Shown in pieces: positions 33,505-45,957 of a stretch of 64,000 bases of DNA; positions within the stretch are counted from its first letter, which is position 1, and each line of letters starts with the position of its first letter. The translations under genes were made by a program, and so were the position numbers. The DNA is from Medicago truncatula (taxonomy: Eukaryota > Streptophyta > Magnoliopsida > Fabales > Fabaceae), in the NCBI RefSeq assembly GCF_003473485.1, contig NC_053049.1, forward strand, positions 30,959,292 to 31,023,291, in the 5' to 3' direction. The notes below the pieces were generated by a model. The model was not told the origin of the DNA, ran no database searches, and worked only from the letters and a program-made list of their open reading frames with translations.

Positions 33505-35486
33505 GAGTAAGTGGTCACTTAGATCCTGACTTTGTACCTCGTTATTACAAAGGTCTCTTGACTCAGGATTAAATACAAAGTAATCCTTGAATGTGCACTT
33601 CCGTTATCATTTTAGTCTCTGACGTTAAATAATTTTGTTAACTGATGATGTGGCAAAGATTTTATGTTGACAAAGAGTATGAAGTGTCAGATGGACTAAA
33701 GTGAAAGTAAAAAATTGTCATTTTGGTCCGTGAACCGAAAATCAATATCCCAAAAATCATTATCCCTGAACTGAAAATCAATATCCCCAAACTCGTCCCA
33801 ACGAAGTGTTGCTCTTCTTTAATAATTGGGTCATCTTCCTCAATGAAGTTGTCTTGTGGCTGCGGAAGATTTGTTGTTAGGTCTCTAACTGTGCATACTT
33901 ACTATCAGTTAGCAGGTCTCTGACAGTAAATACTTATTGTCACTAAGCTCTCTGACAGTGAACACTTACAGACACAAACTAGGCCTACTATGATCCTATT
34001 TTAGATCAATTTATAATTCTAGCAATATGAAGAATTGTTTCAGGTTTTCAGGTCTAGTTATGAATCACATTTTTGCAAATTCTGTATATATATTGAATTC
34101 CTTCATAGTTTCTTCTTTTTAATCTTAATGTTAACTTCAAATTATACTATTTCATTTTTTTAAGAAAGATTATTAGTTTCAAGAATACATATTCAACTAA
34201 ATTTCAATTGATTATTTACAAATATTGTCCTAATATATTTATGGGTTAAATATGTTTTTGGTCCCTATAAATATGTCAGCTTTTCGTTTTAGTCCCTCTA
34301 AAATTTTCCTTCAATTTTTAGTCCCTATAAAATTTTCAATCACTACTTTTGGTCCCTATTTTTAATTTAATTTTTGTATTTTTAAATAAAATTGTGCAGA
34401 AATGTGTAAAATATTCTAAAAAAAATTCCTAAAATAAATTAGAATTTTTTAACAAAGTAAAAATTAAATATGAATTTTTAACCGAAAAAAATATAAAAAT
34501 TCATATTAAACTCATGTTTTGTTAAAAAAATTTAAATTTTTTTTGTAGTGATTCTTATAATATTTTGAATTTTTCTGAAAAATTTTATTAAAAAATATGA
34601 ATTCTACATATGAGTTTACTTTAAAAGAGGGACCAAAAGTGAAAATTGAAAATTTTATAGGGACTAAAAGTTGAAGGAAAATTTTAGAGGGACTAAAACG
34701 AAAAGTTGACATATTTATGGGGACTAAAAACATATTTAACCCTATATTTATATGAGCATGTGCATTTCTGTGGTATGACTGTAGAACTGAAACTTAAGCC
34801 ACTTAATTTAATATTTGTTTTTAGATAACGTCAAACCTACTCTTATGTGAATTGTGAACTTAATATTTAGTGTTTGTTATCACATTTTTTTGGCAAGTTG
34901 TGTGTTCATGGAATAGCAGCCATTGCATGGATGCATGATAAATGTTGTAGCCGTGGAATAGCAGCCATTGCGTAGGAGCATGACAGATGTTGTATACATG
35001 TAATTGTTTACTGTCATGGACCTTAGTGAAAGTAAGTGTTTACTGTCAGGGACCTAACTGATAGTAAGTATGCACAGTCAGGGACCTAACATCAAAAGTC
35101 TCCCGCAACCACATAACAACGGAAGATGACTCAGTTCTTGACGAAGAGCAACACTTCGTTGAGACGAGTTTGAGATATTGATTTTCGGTTCAAGAACCAA
35201 AATGATCATTTTCTATTTTCACTTTAGTCACTATGACACCTCATATTCCTTGTCACCATAAATCCTTTGTCACTTCATAAGTTAACATTCCCTTTGTCAC
35301 ATCATCAATTAACATAATTATATAACGTTAAAGACTAAAGCGATAACGGAACTGCATATTCATACCACTTTATATTTAACCCGAGTCAACCAAAAGGGAA
35401 TATTCAGCCTACTTTATATTTAACCCGAGTTAGTGACCTTTGTGATAACGAAGTGTGGAGCCAGAGACCAAAATAACCATTTACTC
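33505..35486. mobile_element. Mutator-like element with very long inverted repeats
   Basis: Ends gagtaagtggtcacttagat and (inverted) gagtaaatggttattttggt. The arms are about 450 bp and carry shared phrases such as cgaagtgttgctcttc, gattttcggtt and repeated 'tctctgacagt' units. 10-bp TSD aatattattt at 33495-33504 and 35487-35496. The centre has no transposase and holds a second element at 34243-34742. It sits between ORF1 and ORF2 of the LINE. Confidence 0.82.
34243..34742. mobile_element. 500-bp MULE-MITE nested in the long-arm MULE
   Basis: Near-perfect arms of about 95 bp start gggttaaatatgtttttggt on each strand. Perfect 9-bp TSD tatatttat at 34234-34242 and 34743-34751. Non-coding. The near-identity of its arms suggests it is young. 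Confidence 0.88.
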
Positions 35487-35499
35487 AATATTATTTTCT

Positions 35500-36127
35500 T
35501 GTCTTTTTTGCATTGAATGGTTGTTCAGTGCGCATGTTACCAAGTGGGATTTGCCAGCTCCGTCGCAAGTTGAGTTTCATCAGACGACTGATTTGCTGCA
35601 CCATTATCTTCACACAACCACTTGCAGGCACTTGGACCCACACCATCTCCCAACTTTCAATTCTGGTCCCTACTTCCTCACTCCATCATCTTTATCCATC
35701 AAAAGCAATTGCTCACAATTATTATCTCCATGTCCTAACAAGCCGCAGAGGTTACAGAATAATGTAAGCTTCTCATATGTAAATCGAACTGTTATCGGTG
35801 CTCCGTTCGTGGTAATAATCTTCTTCCCTCCTTTCAACGGCTTCCTGACATCCACCTTCACTCGGATCCTCATCCTTCCTTCACTCGGCTTCCTACCATA
35901 TATGCTCCTTCATGACGTGATTCTTAATAGGTTTGTTGGTGAGAAAGCGTCCGATCAGACATAGACTCAGATCTGCACTAGCCTCTGTGCTCTGTTCCAC
36001 CTCAAATTTCAAGATCCCGTCCTCCCCATCGCTCAATCGAAGTTCATCAATTCCTGCAATGGAATCCAGAAACTCAAAACGAAAAAAAAAAAAAACTATA
36101 CTTATCACGTTCAATGGAGAAAAGAAA
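35500..36127 (-). pseudogene. LINE ORF1 with DUF4283 and CCHC zinc knuckle
   Basis: Minus-strand translation shows LSLCLIGRFLTNKPIKNHVM (start of a DUF4283-like domain), a degenerate or deleted middle, then RIRVKVDVRKPLKGGKKI and FCNLCGLLGHGDNNC, the CCHC knuckle of plant L1 ORF1. It is much shorter than a full ORF1. The plus-strand frame over the same region is only its antisense shadow. Confidence 0.8.
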
Positions 36128-36339
36128 CAACCATAAGCTTCTCACAAAGATGGAGAAAAAACTCTAACTCTCGTTCACTTGATAAGAGATGAACCGTCGC
36201 ATGGCCCTTGCTCGTCTTGTTTCGAAAACCTAGTTTACCCAAAAACCCTAGCAGAGCCTTATTTTATAGTTTTAATAACTAGACCATCGACTCGTGCTTA
36301 CACACGGGTCATTGACAATGAAATATAAAATAATATGAG

Positions 36340-37760
36340 TGCAATGACATAGTTCATTCCATAATGAAACATCTGTTTTTTATAAGTAAGAGATGCCACT
36401 AGAGTAATATAGAGCGGGGTAATTCCTTTCCAAAAAAATAGCATATAAAATTAGGAACATAATTTAACTTTAGATAAACATTAAATACAAAAGTGTGGAG
36501 AGAAAAATTACGTTAAAATTAAGTTTAGTATAGCAAGACATGTTAAACTTTATAAGTAGAGATGCCAGTAAAGTAATATAGGGTGGGGTAATTCATTTCC
36601 AAAAAAATAGCATAAAATTATAAACATAATTTGACTTTAGATAAACATTAAATGCAAAAGTGTGAAGGAAAAAATTAGGTTTAGTATAGCGAGACATGTT
36701 AAGCTTTATAAGAGATGCCAGTAGAGTAATATAGGGCGGAGTAATTCCTTTCCAAAAAAAAAATAGCATAGAATTAGGAACATAATTTGACTTCAGATAA
36801 ACATTAAATGCAAAAGTGTGAAGGGAAAAATTATGTTAAAATTAGGTTTTAGTATAGCAAGACAGGTTAAACTTTATAAGTAAGAGATGCCAGAGTAATA
36901 AAGGGCGGGGTAATTCCTTTCCAAAAAAAAATAGCATAAAATTAGGAATATAATTTGACTCTAGATAAACATTAAATGCAAAAATGTGGAGGGAAAAATT
37001 ATGTTAAAATTAGGTTTAGTATAGCGAGACAAGTTAAACTTTATAAGTAAGAGATAGCGAGACAGGTTAAACTTTATAAGAGATGCTAGTAGAGTAATAT
37101 AGGGCGGGATAATTCCTTTCCAAAAAAAATAGCATAGAATTAGGAACATAATTTGACTTTAGATAAACATTAAATGCAAAAGTGTGAAGGGAAGAATTAT
37201 GTTAAAATTAGGTTTAGTATAGCTAGACATGTTAAACTTATACCTTTATAAGTAAGAGATGCCAATAGAGTAATAAAGGGCCGGGTAATTCCTATCCAAA
37301 AAAATAGCATAAAATTAGGAACATAATTTGACTTTAGAGAAACATTAAATGCAAAAGTGTGGAGGAAAAATTAGGTTAAAATTCGATTTAGTATAGCGAG
37401 ACAGGTTAAGCTTTATAAGTAAGAGATGCCACGAGTAATATAGGGCAGGGTAATTCCTTTCCAAAAAAATAGCATAAAATTAGGAACATAATTTGACTTT
37501 AGATAAACATTAAATGCAAAAGTGTGGAGGAAAAAATTACGTTAAAATTAAGTTTAGTATAGTGAGACATATTAAGCTTTATAAGTAGATGCCAATAGAG
37601 TAATATAGGGCGGGGTAATTCCTTTCCAAAAAAATAGCATAAAGTGAGGAACATAATTTGACTTTAGGTAAACATTAAATGCAAAAGTGTGAAGGAAAAA
37701 ATTATGTTAAAATTAGATTTAGTATAACGAGACAGGTTAAACTTTATAAGTAAGAGATTA
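36340..37760. repeat. Tandem array of eight units of about 170 bp
   Basis: The phrase gtaattcctttccaaaaaaa begins at 36419, 36588, 36741, 36910, 37109, 37285, 37450 and 37615, giving spacings of 153-199 bp. Each unit has the same order: agagatgcca, gtaatatagggcgggg, the phrase above, agcataaaattaggaacata, cattaaatgcaaaagtgtg, aggtttagtatagcgagaca. There is no open frame. Units vary by small indels, and one holds a duplicated junction (37035-37080). Confidence 0.92.
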
Positions 37761-38878
37761 CCTCTAGATCTATTATATCACTATAACTTTTTTCTTCTAA
37801 GATATGTCACTATAAATATAATCCATTGATATAGTGAGATAAAATATTCTCAAAGAAGCGATTAGAGAGTCTTATCCATCCTCAAAGTTAAGTCCTTTTA
37901 ATGAGAAAGTTTTATGATTTCAATTTCGTAAATAGCTCTTTTTTTAGATTTTTTTTTCTTCATATATGTTGTTCTAATAATTGATCATATGAATAACCTA
38001 CCTAAAAAAATTCTCACATTCATGCATTGATAAAAAAAAATTAAAATTCTTTCATTCTTAGGTTAAAAAAATTAAAGGTAAAAAAATTAAAAAACTCATA
38101 TGATTTAATTTTTAAAAGCTTAATAATAATTACCTTTTTAGAAGCTTAAAAAACTCATGATTTACTCATATGTTTTAAAAGCTTGAAAATGTTATTTTTG
38201 ATATAAATTTATTCTTTTTTATATCTTAATAGGTGTTTTAAGAATACTTGTTAACCCAACTTGTATGAAATGAAATTCTTACGCTTGCAAAATCAACCAA
38301 TATAAATAAGTAAATATAAATGAGGATACAAAACAAAAATAATTAATAGACAAATGAATTGAATAAGAAAATTGTGTGTGTATAAATATAAATATAGTCA
38401 AGATTCCAATCACCCTGAGCTGGTTTTTCCATGCACTTCTCCTTTCTTCCTAAGAATAACCACCATTCAAAGATATACCAATTTGTTGAATCAAACATCT
38501 CTGTCTCATTCCTTCTGCTCTCAATCTCAATCTTGCTTCCTTCCCTCTCTTGTTTCATTCCCACAGCCTCAAAATTGTGTAAAGGAATTTTCAGCTTGAT
38601 AATGATATTAAGGTTGAAAAACTTTTCTTAATTCCTTTCACATTTTTTTTGGCGTGGGAATGAATATTAAGAACCTATTTGGAATCTTTAGAATAAACCC
38701 TTAACCAAGATAACCAATACCATGCAACGCAGTATGTAAACACAAACAAAAAGAAAAACATCATAATATATATAGTTTGAAAGAAAAAAAAAAACCACAT
38801 ACAATGGTTACGAGGTAGTTGTCTTCAATTTTTTTTTTTTTTTTTTGAGGTTTTGGTTTTTATTATTAAGGATTAAAG
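37761..38878 (+). other. Upstream region of the RLCK gene
   Basis: No gene. Pyrimidine-rich stretches at 38400-38560 and a TATA-like atatatatag at 38767-38776, roughly 105 bp before the ATG, may form the promoter. Short frames on both strands here show no domain. Confidence 0.4.
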
Positions 38879-41800
38879 ATGGAGAGATTAAGGAACAAAA
38901 GGGATCAAGAAAAGAAAGAAAAGAGATGGAGAATGGTCGATATGATAACGGGTAATAACAATAATCCAAAGAAAGAGTTTGGTTTTGCAAATGAAAACAA
39001 CAATGATTCACCAACAGCATCACCAAGAGGTGTATTTGAGGTACCTATTTCGGATTCCGACAGCACGGGGAGCAGCAACTACAGCAATGGAGGTAAACCA
39101 TCATCACCAGGAGGAGGAGATGGAGGGCACCAATGGAAGGCTATGATTGATGCATTGAGGTTTAAGTCTGTGAGGAGATTTTCTAGCATTCCTTTGCTTG
39201 CTGCTAGTTATGAAATTTCTAGGAAGAATTTGAGGAACAAGTTGGCTCGTAAAAGAACAGCTAACGATGAAGATGAGAATATTTTTGATGCTGCTTTTGA
39301 TCTTGATGGTATTACAAAGCCTTCTTGGAGAAACTTTAGTTATGAAGATCTTGTTGCTGCAACCGACAATTTCAATCCTGGTAAGGAATTAGCATTTACA
39401 AAATAAAGAAGGGAATTAATCAAATACTACGTTTCTTAATTCACATAATTACTACTCCGGTCTTAAATATAAGCAAATATAAGTCAAGCAAAATTAATGT
39501 ATGGTTAAAAATTTGAATCAGATACATCTACTTTGTTTGACGTTTTTGCTTATAGTTGAGATCAAGGGGAGTATCATATAAGAAACCCGTAATGTTTTTG
39601 TTTAATGCTTATATATGTATATGAAGCATTGAAGTTGCATACATGGATAATTTATTCTTCAAATTTGTGAAATAGAAATTCAGTTCAATTAGTCATTTTT
39701 CAAATTATGTACCACAATTTTGAGGTTTCTATGCCCGTTTTGATAATGCAGCAAGTCAATATATTGGTTTTTCATTGGTTTTGATATATGTTTACTATAC
39801 ATCCATGTAGATGGAGGGACTGAATTGATCGATGACGTATTTTAATTTACATGACTAATTTGCTATTTCATAAATTTGATGGACTAAATTATTCGTCGCC
39901 TACAATTTCAAGGACCAAAATGCTGATTTATCTGATAGTTTTACAAAATGTTGAAGGAAATGTCGTTGTTTTTCCTACCTAATTGGATAAATTGTATTAT
40001 AATCTTATGATTTCTGATCTTGTAGAGAACATGATTGGAAAAGGTGGTCATGCAGAAGTGTACAAAGGACGCTTACCTGATGGAATGGTTGTAGCAGTAA
40101 AGAGGCTAATGAACAATGAGAAGGAAGCTGGAGACAGAGCTGCTGGTGATTTCTTGTCGGAGCTTGGGATTATTGCTCACATTAACCACCCAAATGCAAC
40201 GCGTCTCATCGGTTTTGGAATTGATCGTGGCCTCTACTTTGTTCTTCAATTCGCCCCACATGGAAGCCTTTCCTCTTTGCTCTTTGGTGCATTGCTTCAT
40301 CTTTCTCTTACTTCTAAATTCAACTCTTCTTTCTATTTTGTTGTGTATGAATAGTTATAGCAGCTATGTATGGTTTTAAATTGTGGTTGCAGTTGTAGTT
40401 ATATTGCGAACCCTTAAATTCCGGTAAAATATGATCATTCTCATATTTTATATTACACTTGCGGACTGCAATTTAAAATCGTGTACGGGCTACCAGTGAA
40501 TTTCTATTATATATAGTGAGAGAAATACTAAAATCATACTCTCAATTCAAGCTAATTCATGAACCAAATAAATTCAACTATGCATAACTCGAGTTCAATT
40601 CATTTATTTTACAATCTCAATTTTCAATACAATTTCAGGTCATTTGGTTCACAAATAAAGTTTAAACGAATTAACTGTCGAATATAGTCTTGAATTAATC
40701 TTGTATTGGTTTGATTCACTGCAATCCCTACTTAAAATTTATTATTTATTGCTATCGAAAAGTTAAAGAAAGTGACATTAGATAACATTTCAGGTTCTGA
40801 ATGTTTGGCGTGGAATATAAGGTTCAAGGTAGCAGTTGGGGTAGCCAAAGGTTTGCAATATCTCCATCAAGATTGTCCAAGAAGAATCATTCACAGAGAC
40901 ATCAAAGCCTCAAACATATTACTCAACAATGATGATGAAGCAGAGGTACACAATATGTTAATATTGTGAACTTCAACATATATGAATTTTTTTTTTTTTG
41001 TACATAGTAAACACTTAATTCTGAATGAACTGCAGATTTCAGATTTTGGATTAGCTAAGTGGCTTCCGGATAAATGGGCGCACCATGTTGTATTCCCAAT
41101 AGAAGGCACATTCGGGTTCGCATTAGCATAAAATCAAATGATTTTTTTATGCATTTTCTTGTATGTGTAAATTCTATTTAAGAAACTATGGTTGGTAATT
41201 TTGTTGCAGGTATTTGGCTCCAGAGTATTTCATGCATGGACTTGTGGATGAGAAGACTGATGTTTTTGCATTTGGGGTATTGTTACTTGAACTCTTGACA
41301 GGTCGTCGTGCGGTTGATTCAAATAGCAAGCAAAGTCTTGTGATTTGGGTAAGTTTTCATAACCCTTTTACAATCGATACTCAAATCCTCTATGTACCCT
41401 CACATACATTGACTTTTCGACTACCACTTTTGCTTATATTTCATTCCGGATGGAGTACCTACTAATAATTTGTCGAAAGCATATGATTGACCATCTTCTG
41501 TTGTGGCCAGGCTAAACCACTATTGGACGCAAAGCAAGTGAAAGAAATAGCAGACCCAAGATTAGGAGAGCAATATGATCCAATTGAAATGAAGCTAGTC
41601 ATGGCAACAGCTTCCAGATGTATCCACCACATGTCCTCAAAAAGACCATTCATGGACCAGGTAACAAAATAAGCATATTTTTTCTTTTTCACTTTGGTCT
41701 TTGCATTCACATGTGTTAGGTATGACTCATAGTTACCGATAAGTGGATACAGTTCAGGGATAATATTGTAAATGCAATCTGTACAATGTAAATTCCTAAG

Positions 41801-42111
41801 TTCGATTAAAAGTTTGAGAGGTAGACACAATCGGCCAAACTATGTGATCAACCATCATGTGTTCTTTGTCTGCATTTTTTTCGCACCATTATCCTTTTGA
41901 ATCGGGTTTTTGTTCTAACGATATCGTCATTTTACTTTGGCAATAATAGGTTTTGCTACTACTAAAGGGAGAAGAGGTAGCAATGGACCTCACTCAAAAA
42001 ACAATAGCTCCAAGGTCACTCTTGTTAGATGCTTGTGATTTAGAAGACTATACTTGTTCTAATTATTTGAATGATCTCAATCGCCACAAGCAATTAATCA
42101 TGGAGATATGA
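38879..42111 (+). CDS. Receptor-like cytoplasmic kinase, class VI (ROP-binding kinase type)
   Basis: Seven exons join in frame: 38879-39380, 40026-40286, 40794-40945, 41036-41115, 41210-41348, 41511-41660 and 41950-42111. They total 1446 nt, 481 residues plus stop. The N-terminus is Ser/Gly/Asp-rich, then comes the class VI signature [20 protein letters not shown] and the lead-in [18 protein letters not shown]. Kinase landmarks: Gly loop [11 protein letters not shown] (172-182), VAVK with K193, HRDIKASN with catalytic D290, DFG at 308-310 and APEY. All are intact, so it should be an active Ser/Thr kinase. There is no signal peptide or membrane segment. Class VI_A RLCKs bind ROP GTPases (Arabidopsis RBK1/RBK2, Medicago RRKs); whether this one does is inference. 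Confidence 0.93.
39455..39571. mobile_element. Small Stowaway-like MITE in RLCK intron 1
   Basis: Inverted ends ctccggtcttaaatataagc and (inverted) ctccccttgatctcaactat, both next to a TA dinucleotide as expected for a Stowaway TSD. 117 bp, non-coding. Confidence 0.6.
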
Positions 42112-43940
42112 TGATGATTCATATATGATATTATTAGAATTGTGCTCTGTCTGTGGCCTTATAGGGTTACATGTTTATATGTGTTGAAAACTTAAAAGGG
42201 ATGATATCTGTTATAGTTGTGTGTGATAATAAAGATGCCAATTATGTCACAACATAAGCTTGTGTTTTTCTTCAGGCATGACAAGATATCTTAGGATTGT
42301 AAATTAGTGGCATGAACTTGTAATGATCATAATTAGTCGCAAGAAGCACTCATAGTTTATTTAATTGAGTTACATAATGTTTTAATGATTTGATGCCATT
42401 TCAAAAGCTAATTAAACAATCTAATGTAGAGATATAGAATGAGAAAGAGTGCATGCATAAAGTCTGCCAAAGTAAATTACAAAAGTACAATAATCTTCAA
42501 AAGAGAAGAAAATGGCAATCATGATAATTTTTTAAATCTTGATGGATAAGTTGATAAAAATTTAACATCCCCATATATGCAATGTAATCCTTTGATGCTT
42601 GCTTGTTGTATTAATTAAAAATAATATACTAAAATCACTTAGTCTAATACTTTATTTTCAACACTCACTCATTTATTTATCTGATAGAATTTATGTAGGT
42701 CTGATGACTTATGTGAAAACATCTCAGAATAACGGAGTCTGCATGAATTTCACTGAATAAAAGAGAGAGTTGGTAAAAAATTACGTTATTTAAACACAAT
42801 TTTGACTTTGAATATCATCAACAAATTAAATAGTGAAGATAGTTTAAATATATATGGTTAATATATTTAATAGATGGGTAATGAATATAGCAAAGCATCG
42901 TAACTCATTAATCATCAACCGAACACAATCAACCAAAATTTTAAAACTTAATTACAAACCATGATTTTCAAGTGTTAAATGTACAGATATCCACTAATAT
43001 ATTAATCTTTCAAATTAGGTTCAAATAGATTTTCAAATATTCAAACAAACTATAATTGCGTTGAAACATGCACTTGAAAATCGTCTCTAATAACATCCAA
43101 AGTTGTGAACATTATGCTCAATAAAGAAGTGATATGTTGTAACATTTTGTTATATTCATTAACCATTAACTAGACTATGTTGATCACATATTTAAACTAC
43201 ATTAACATCTTATGTATTGTTGGATTTGATGTCATAGTTTTGTTTCAAAATATTATATCTCTTCAATGTTGGTCAAATAAACAAGCACTTACATTCATTT
43301 TTTTATATATATTTTTAATATTAAAATAATATATCAATTGAGGGGGGATTTTTCTACAATTAATTGTGAATGTTGGATCCCGAAATAATAGGAAATAGGG
43401 TGTATATGTTTGATTTTAATTTTGGAAGATCAAAAGTGCTTTCAGAGGTTGTAGAGTTGAGGTTATTAAGTTTGGATGGTTCAAAAGATACTTAATTTTG
43501 CTTAATTTTGCTTGTAGAATTAAATTTACTTGAAGTGAAAATTTGTATCTCTTAGATTCTACAATTTAAAAAAAGACTTTTACAATTTGATTTTAACATT
43601 AAATTTATTGTTAAATCCACTTTTATATAAATCAATTTACACTCAACTTGTTTTTACTCCTTTCAAAAATAAAAACTTGTTTTTACTTATAATCAATTTT
43701 AGAGAATCAAGTCACTCAACAATTATTGTCATTGTCGAACCAAACATACACTAAATTCTTTGATGTCACAATTGTCTTAAATAGGGGAACGACCCCTTAT
43801 TGTAGATGGTCTTATGTTACTCTATGTTACTCTCTCTGTCTCACGATGAATGACTTAACTCACTTATTCACATATGTTTGTGAATAAGTTTGAAATCTAA
43901 TATATTTAATGATCTAACCAATTTTAGTTGGTCATACGAT
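42112..43940. other. Intergenic region after the RLCK gene
   Basis: It holds the RLCK 3' UTR and then AT-rich sequence without a gene. Positions 43427-43760 resemble a decayed repeat. At 43827-43855 the phrase ctctctgtctcacgatgaat looks like one Stowaway terminus without a clear partner. Confidence 0.4.
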
Positions 43941-44829
43941 CAGGGGCGGATGGAGTGTGAAACATGGTGTGGCAGCTGCCACACCAGATTCTTTGAAGGC
44001 AAGGGAAGGAAAGTGGAAATTGGAAAACACACACCACACAAACAAAACAACGTGTTTCTTCTCCTCTTCTCTACTCTCACAATCGGTTTCTTCCTCTCTT
44101 CTCACAAATCACAATTCACAATCTCCTTTCTTCTCACAACAAACAAACAGACCTCTCCTTCCACTCTCATCAGTCAGCAGCATCATTTTCTCTCTTCACT
44201 CCTTCTTCAAATCTAGTGTATCTCTCAATTCTCACTCTAAGTCTAAGCCAAGGTAAGTGAAATAGTCAATTGATTCTCTACTTTCTCATTCATTCTACAA
44301 TTGCTTTTTTAGGGTTTTAGAATTGTGAATTGAGAATTGGGGTTTTTTTTTTAGGGTTTGAATTGGAGATTATCTGTTGTTCTGCAATGAATGAAATTAT
44401 TGACATGGTACTGTAATGAAAAGAAAAATTACTTACTGCCACAATTTTCATTGCTGCATGTGTTGTTTTTTAGTTCTGTTTAGGTAGGGGCTGTTAAGTG
44501 TTGTTTTGGTCCTGCTTGCAAAATTTTGTTTTGGTGCAGCTAGGTGGTGAGCTCGATTGTGATGTAGGGTTATACTTCTGTTGGCATTTTGCTTGTTGTA
44601 TATTTCGGCATCATGACCGAGTGGTTTTGGTGTTTAAGTGTGCCGCCTATATACGGTCACTTTTGTATTTTCTGCCGTTTTTTCTGCGAGTTGTGGGTGC
44701 GTCTTACACCCTCTTGACGATGAATAATATTTGCGGTAAAAAATTGTTATATATTCTTTTTAGTATAATTGTATTATAGTTTCTTTAAAAAATTTGCCAC
44801 ACTAATATGAAATTCTAGATCTGCCCCTG
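43941..44829. mobile_element. hAT element upstream of the TPR gene
   Basis: Ends CAGGGGCGGATGGAGTGTG and (inverted) CAGGGGCAGATCTAGAATT. Perfect 8-bp TSD catacgat at 43933-43940 and 44830-44837. It holds a CT-rich leader and a GT-AG-like junction (aagccaag|gtaagtg near 44250), perhaps the start of a lost transposase gene. No domain remains. Confidence 0.87.
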
Positions 44830-44942
44830 CATACGATATTCGTTTGGAACTTTGAAATGTACACTACTAAAGGGATAATGTTAAATTCTTCTTTGTCTAT
44901 TTCAATGGCTTAGTTGACCTTATTAAAAAAATATATCTTTTT

Positions 44943-45071
44943 TTTTGTCAAATAATCTAGTGGCTAGAACTCACACAATTTAATTGTGGAGAAGTAGGTG
45001 TTCGGGTTCGAATTCCAACCCCGACAAATAATATCCGATATCCCTATCAACCGAGCTAAGCTCATGGAGAT
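44943..45071 (-). mobile_element. tRNA-derived SINE
   Basis: On minus: A-box-like TAGCTCGGTTGATAGG, B-box-like GGAATTCGAACCC, and a terminal A-tract (the T-run on plus at 44943). The 14-bp TSD aaatatatcttttt lies at 44929-44942 and 45072-45085. This is a complete short SINE, not a tRNA gene, since no cloverleaf forms. Confidence 0.75.
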
Positions 45072-45306
45072 AAATATATCTTTTTATTATCTAAACAAGT
45101 ATTTTAAAGATATTTATTGAAATAAATAAATAAATAAATGATCAAAATATATTAGGCAAATAGTGTAATAGTTAAATTAGATTTGTAGAATGGAGAAGTG
45201 TCTCTAATACATTTATCCACAGCCATTTAAGTTGAATGAGGACTCTACTATTTCACAGCAAAACCAGTAAAGTCACAACACATAATAACAAACAATAACA
45301 TTAACG

Positions 45307-45957
45307 ATGGCTTCAACAACAGAGGCTATAATTCAATTCGGAATCTTAATCCTAACCTTATCACTCTTCTTCCTCACACACTATCTCCGCAACCAAAAAA
45401 CCCACAACAAAACCCGAACCCGTAACAAAACCCATCAACCCGAACCAACCCGCCACCTAAACCAAGCCTTACACCACCTGAACCGGGCCCGATCCACCAC
45501 AAACCGCTCTCAACACGCCAAAAACTCTCTCTTCGAAGCCAACCAAGCTCTCTCTATCTCTCCCAGAGACCCCTCCATACACATCCTTCGAGCCAAAGCT
45601 CTTCACCTCATGAACCACCGCACCGCCGCTATTAAATCCCTCGACACCGCGTTTTCTCTTCCATCGGCGAAGATGCTTTCATCGGAGGAGCGTGCTGATG
45701 CGTTGGTGTTTAGAGCGGAGATGAAACTGGAGGTGAATCGGAGAAGGAGAGTTGAATCGGCGATGGAGGATATTGTGGAGGCGATTGGATTGAGTGGTGG
45801 TGAGGAATGTGAGAATTTGGAAGCGTTGTGTTTGTTGGGGAAGTGTTATGAATGGAAAGGGATGAGAGAAGAAGCGAAGAATGTGTTTCAGAAGGTTCTG
45901 GATTTTGAACCTGATTCTGTTGAAGCTCTCGGTGGATTGAAACGGTTAGGTCCATGA
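45307..45957 (+). CDS. Membrane-anchored TPR-like protein
   Basis: Single exon, 216 residues. Residues about 8-27 (IIQFGILILTLSLFFLTHYL) form one hydrophobic segment, followed by a basic, Asn/Thr-rich linker. Residues about 50-215 read as TPR-like helices: ANQALSISPRDPSIHILRAK with ALHLMNHRTAAIKSLDTAF, then AMEDIVEAIGL, then LCLLGKCYEWKGMREEAKNV with FQKVLDFEPDS. The last is a good TPR. A protein-interaction role at a membrane is inferred; the partner is unknown. GC content is clearly higher than the surroundings, which supports real coding. Confidence 0.85.
   Translation: MASTTEAIIQFGILILTLSLFFLTHYLRNQKTHNKTRTRNKTHQPEPTRHLNQALHHLNRARSTTNRSQHAKNSLFEANQALSISPRDPSIHILRAKALHLMNHRTAAIKSLDTAFSLPSAKMLSSEERADALVFRAEMKLEVNRRRRVESAMEDIVEAIGLSGGEECENLEALCLLGKCYEWKGMREEAKNVFQKVLDFEPDSVEALGGLKRLGP

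Larger units (their letters stand above)
27394..36262 (-). mobile_element. L1-type LINE with multiple nested insertions
   Basis: Read on minus, the order is a leader (gctagggtttttgggtaaac near 36250), ORF1 with DUF4283 and a CCHC zinc knuckle, ORF2 endonuclease, reverse transcriptase, then zf-RVT. Coding sequence continues across each insertion, which shows a single original element. Insertions: MULE 33505-35486, hAT 30941-33186 and hAT 29495-30177. Excluding them about 4 kb remains, with stop codons, deletions and no poly-A found. Confidence 0.85.

Noticed and set aside
35455..35964. 169-codon plus-strand open frame
   Set aside because: It is antisense to LINE ORF1 with its DUF4283 and CCHC knuckle on the minus strand and has no domain of its own.
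36340..37760. Regular repeats resembling a CRISPR array
   Set aside because: Units are about 170 bp and similar over their whole length, with no distinct short repeats and unique spacers, and the DNA is plant.
44943..45071. tRNA gene suggested by A- and B-box-like motifs
   Set aside because: Box spacing, the terminal A-tract and the 14-bp TSD fit a SINE; no cloverleaf can be drawn.
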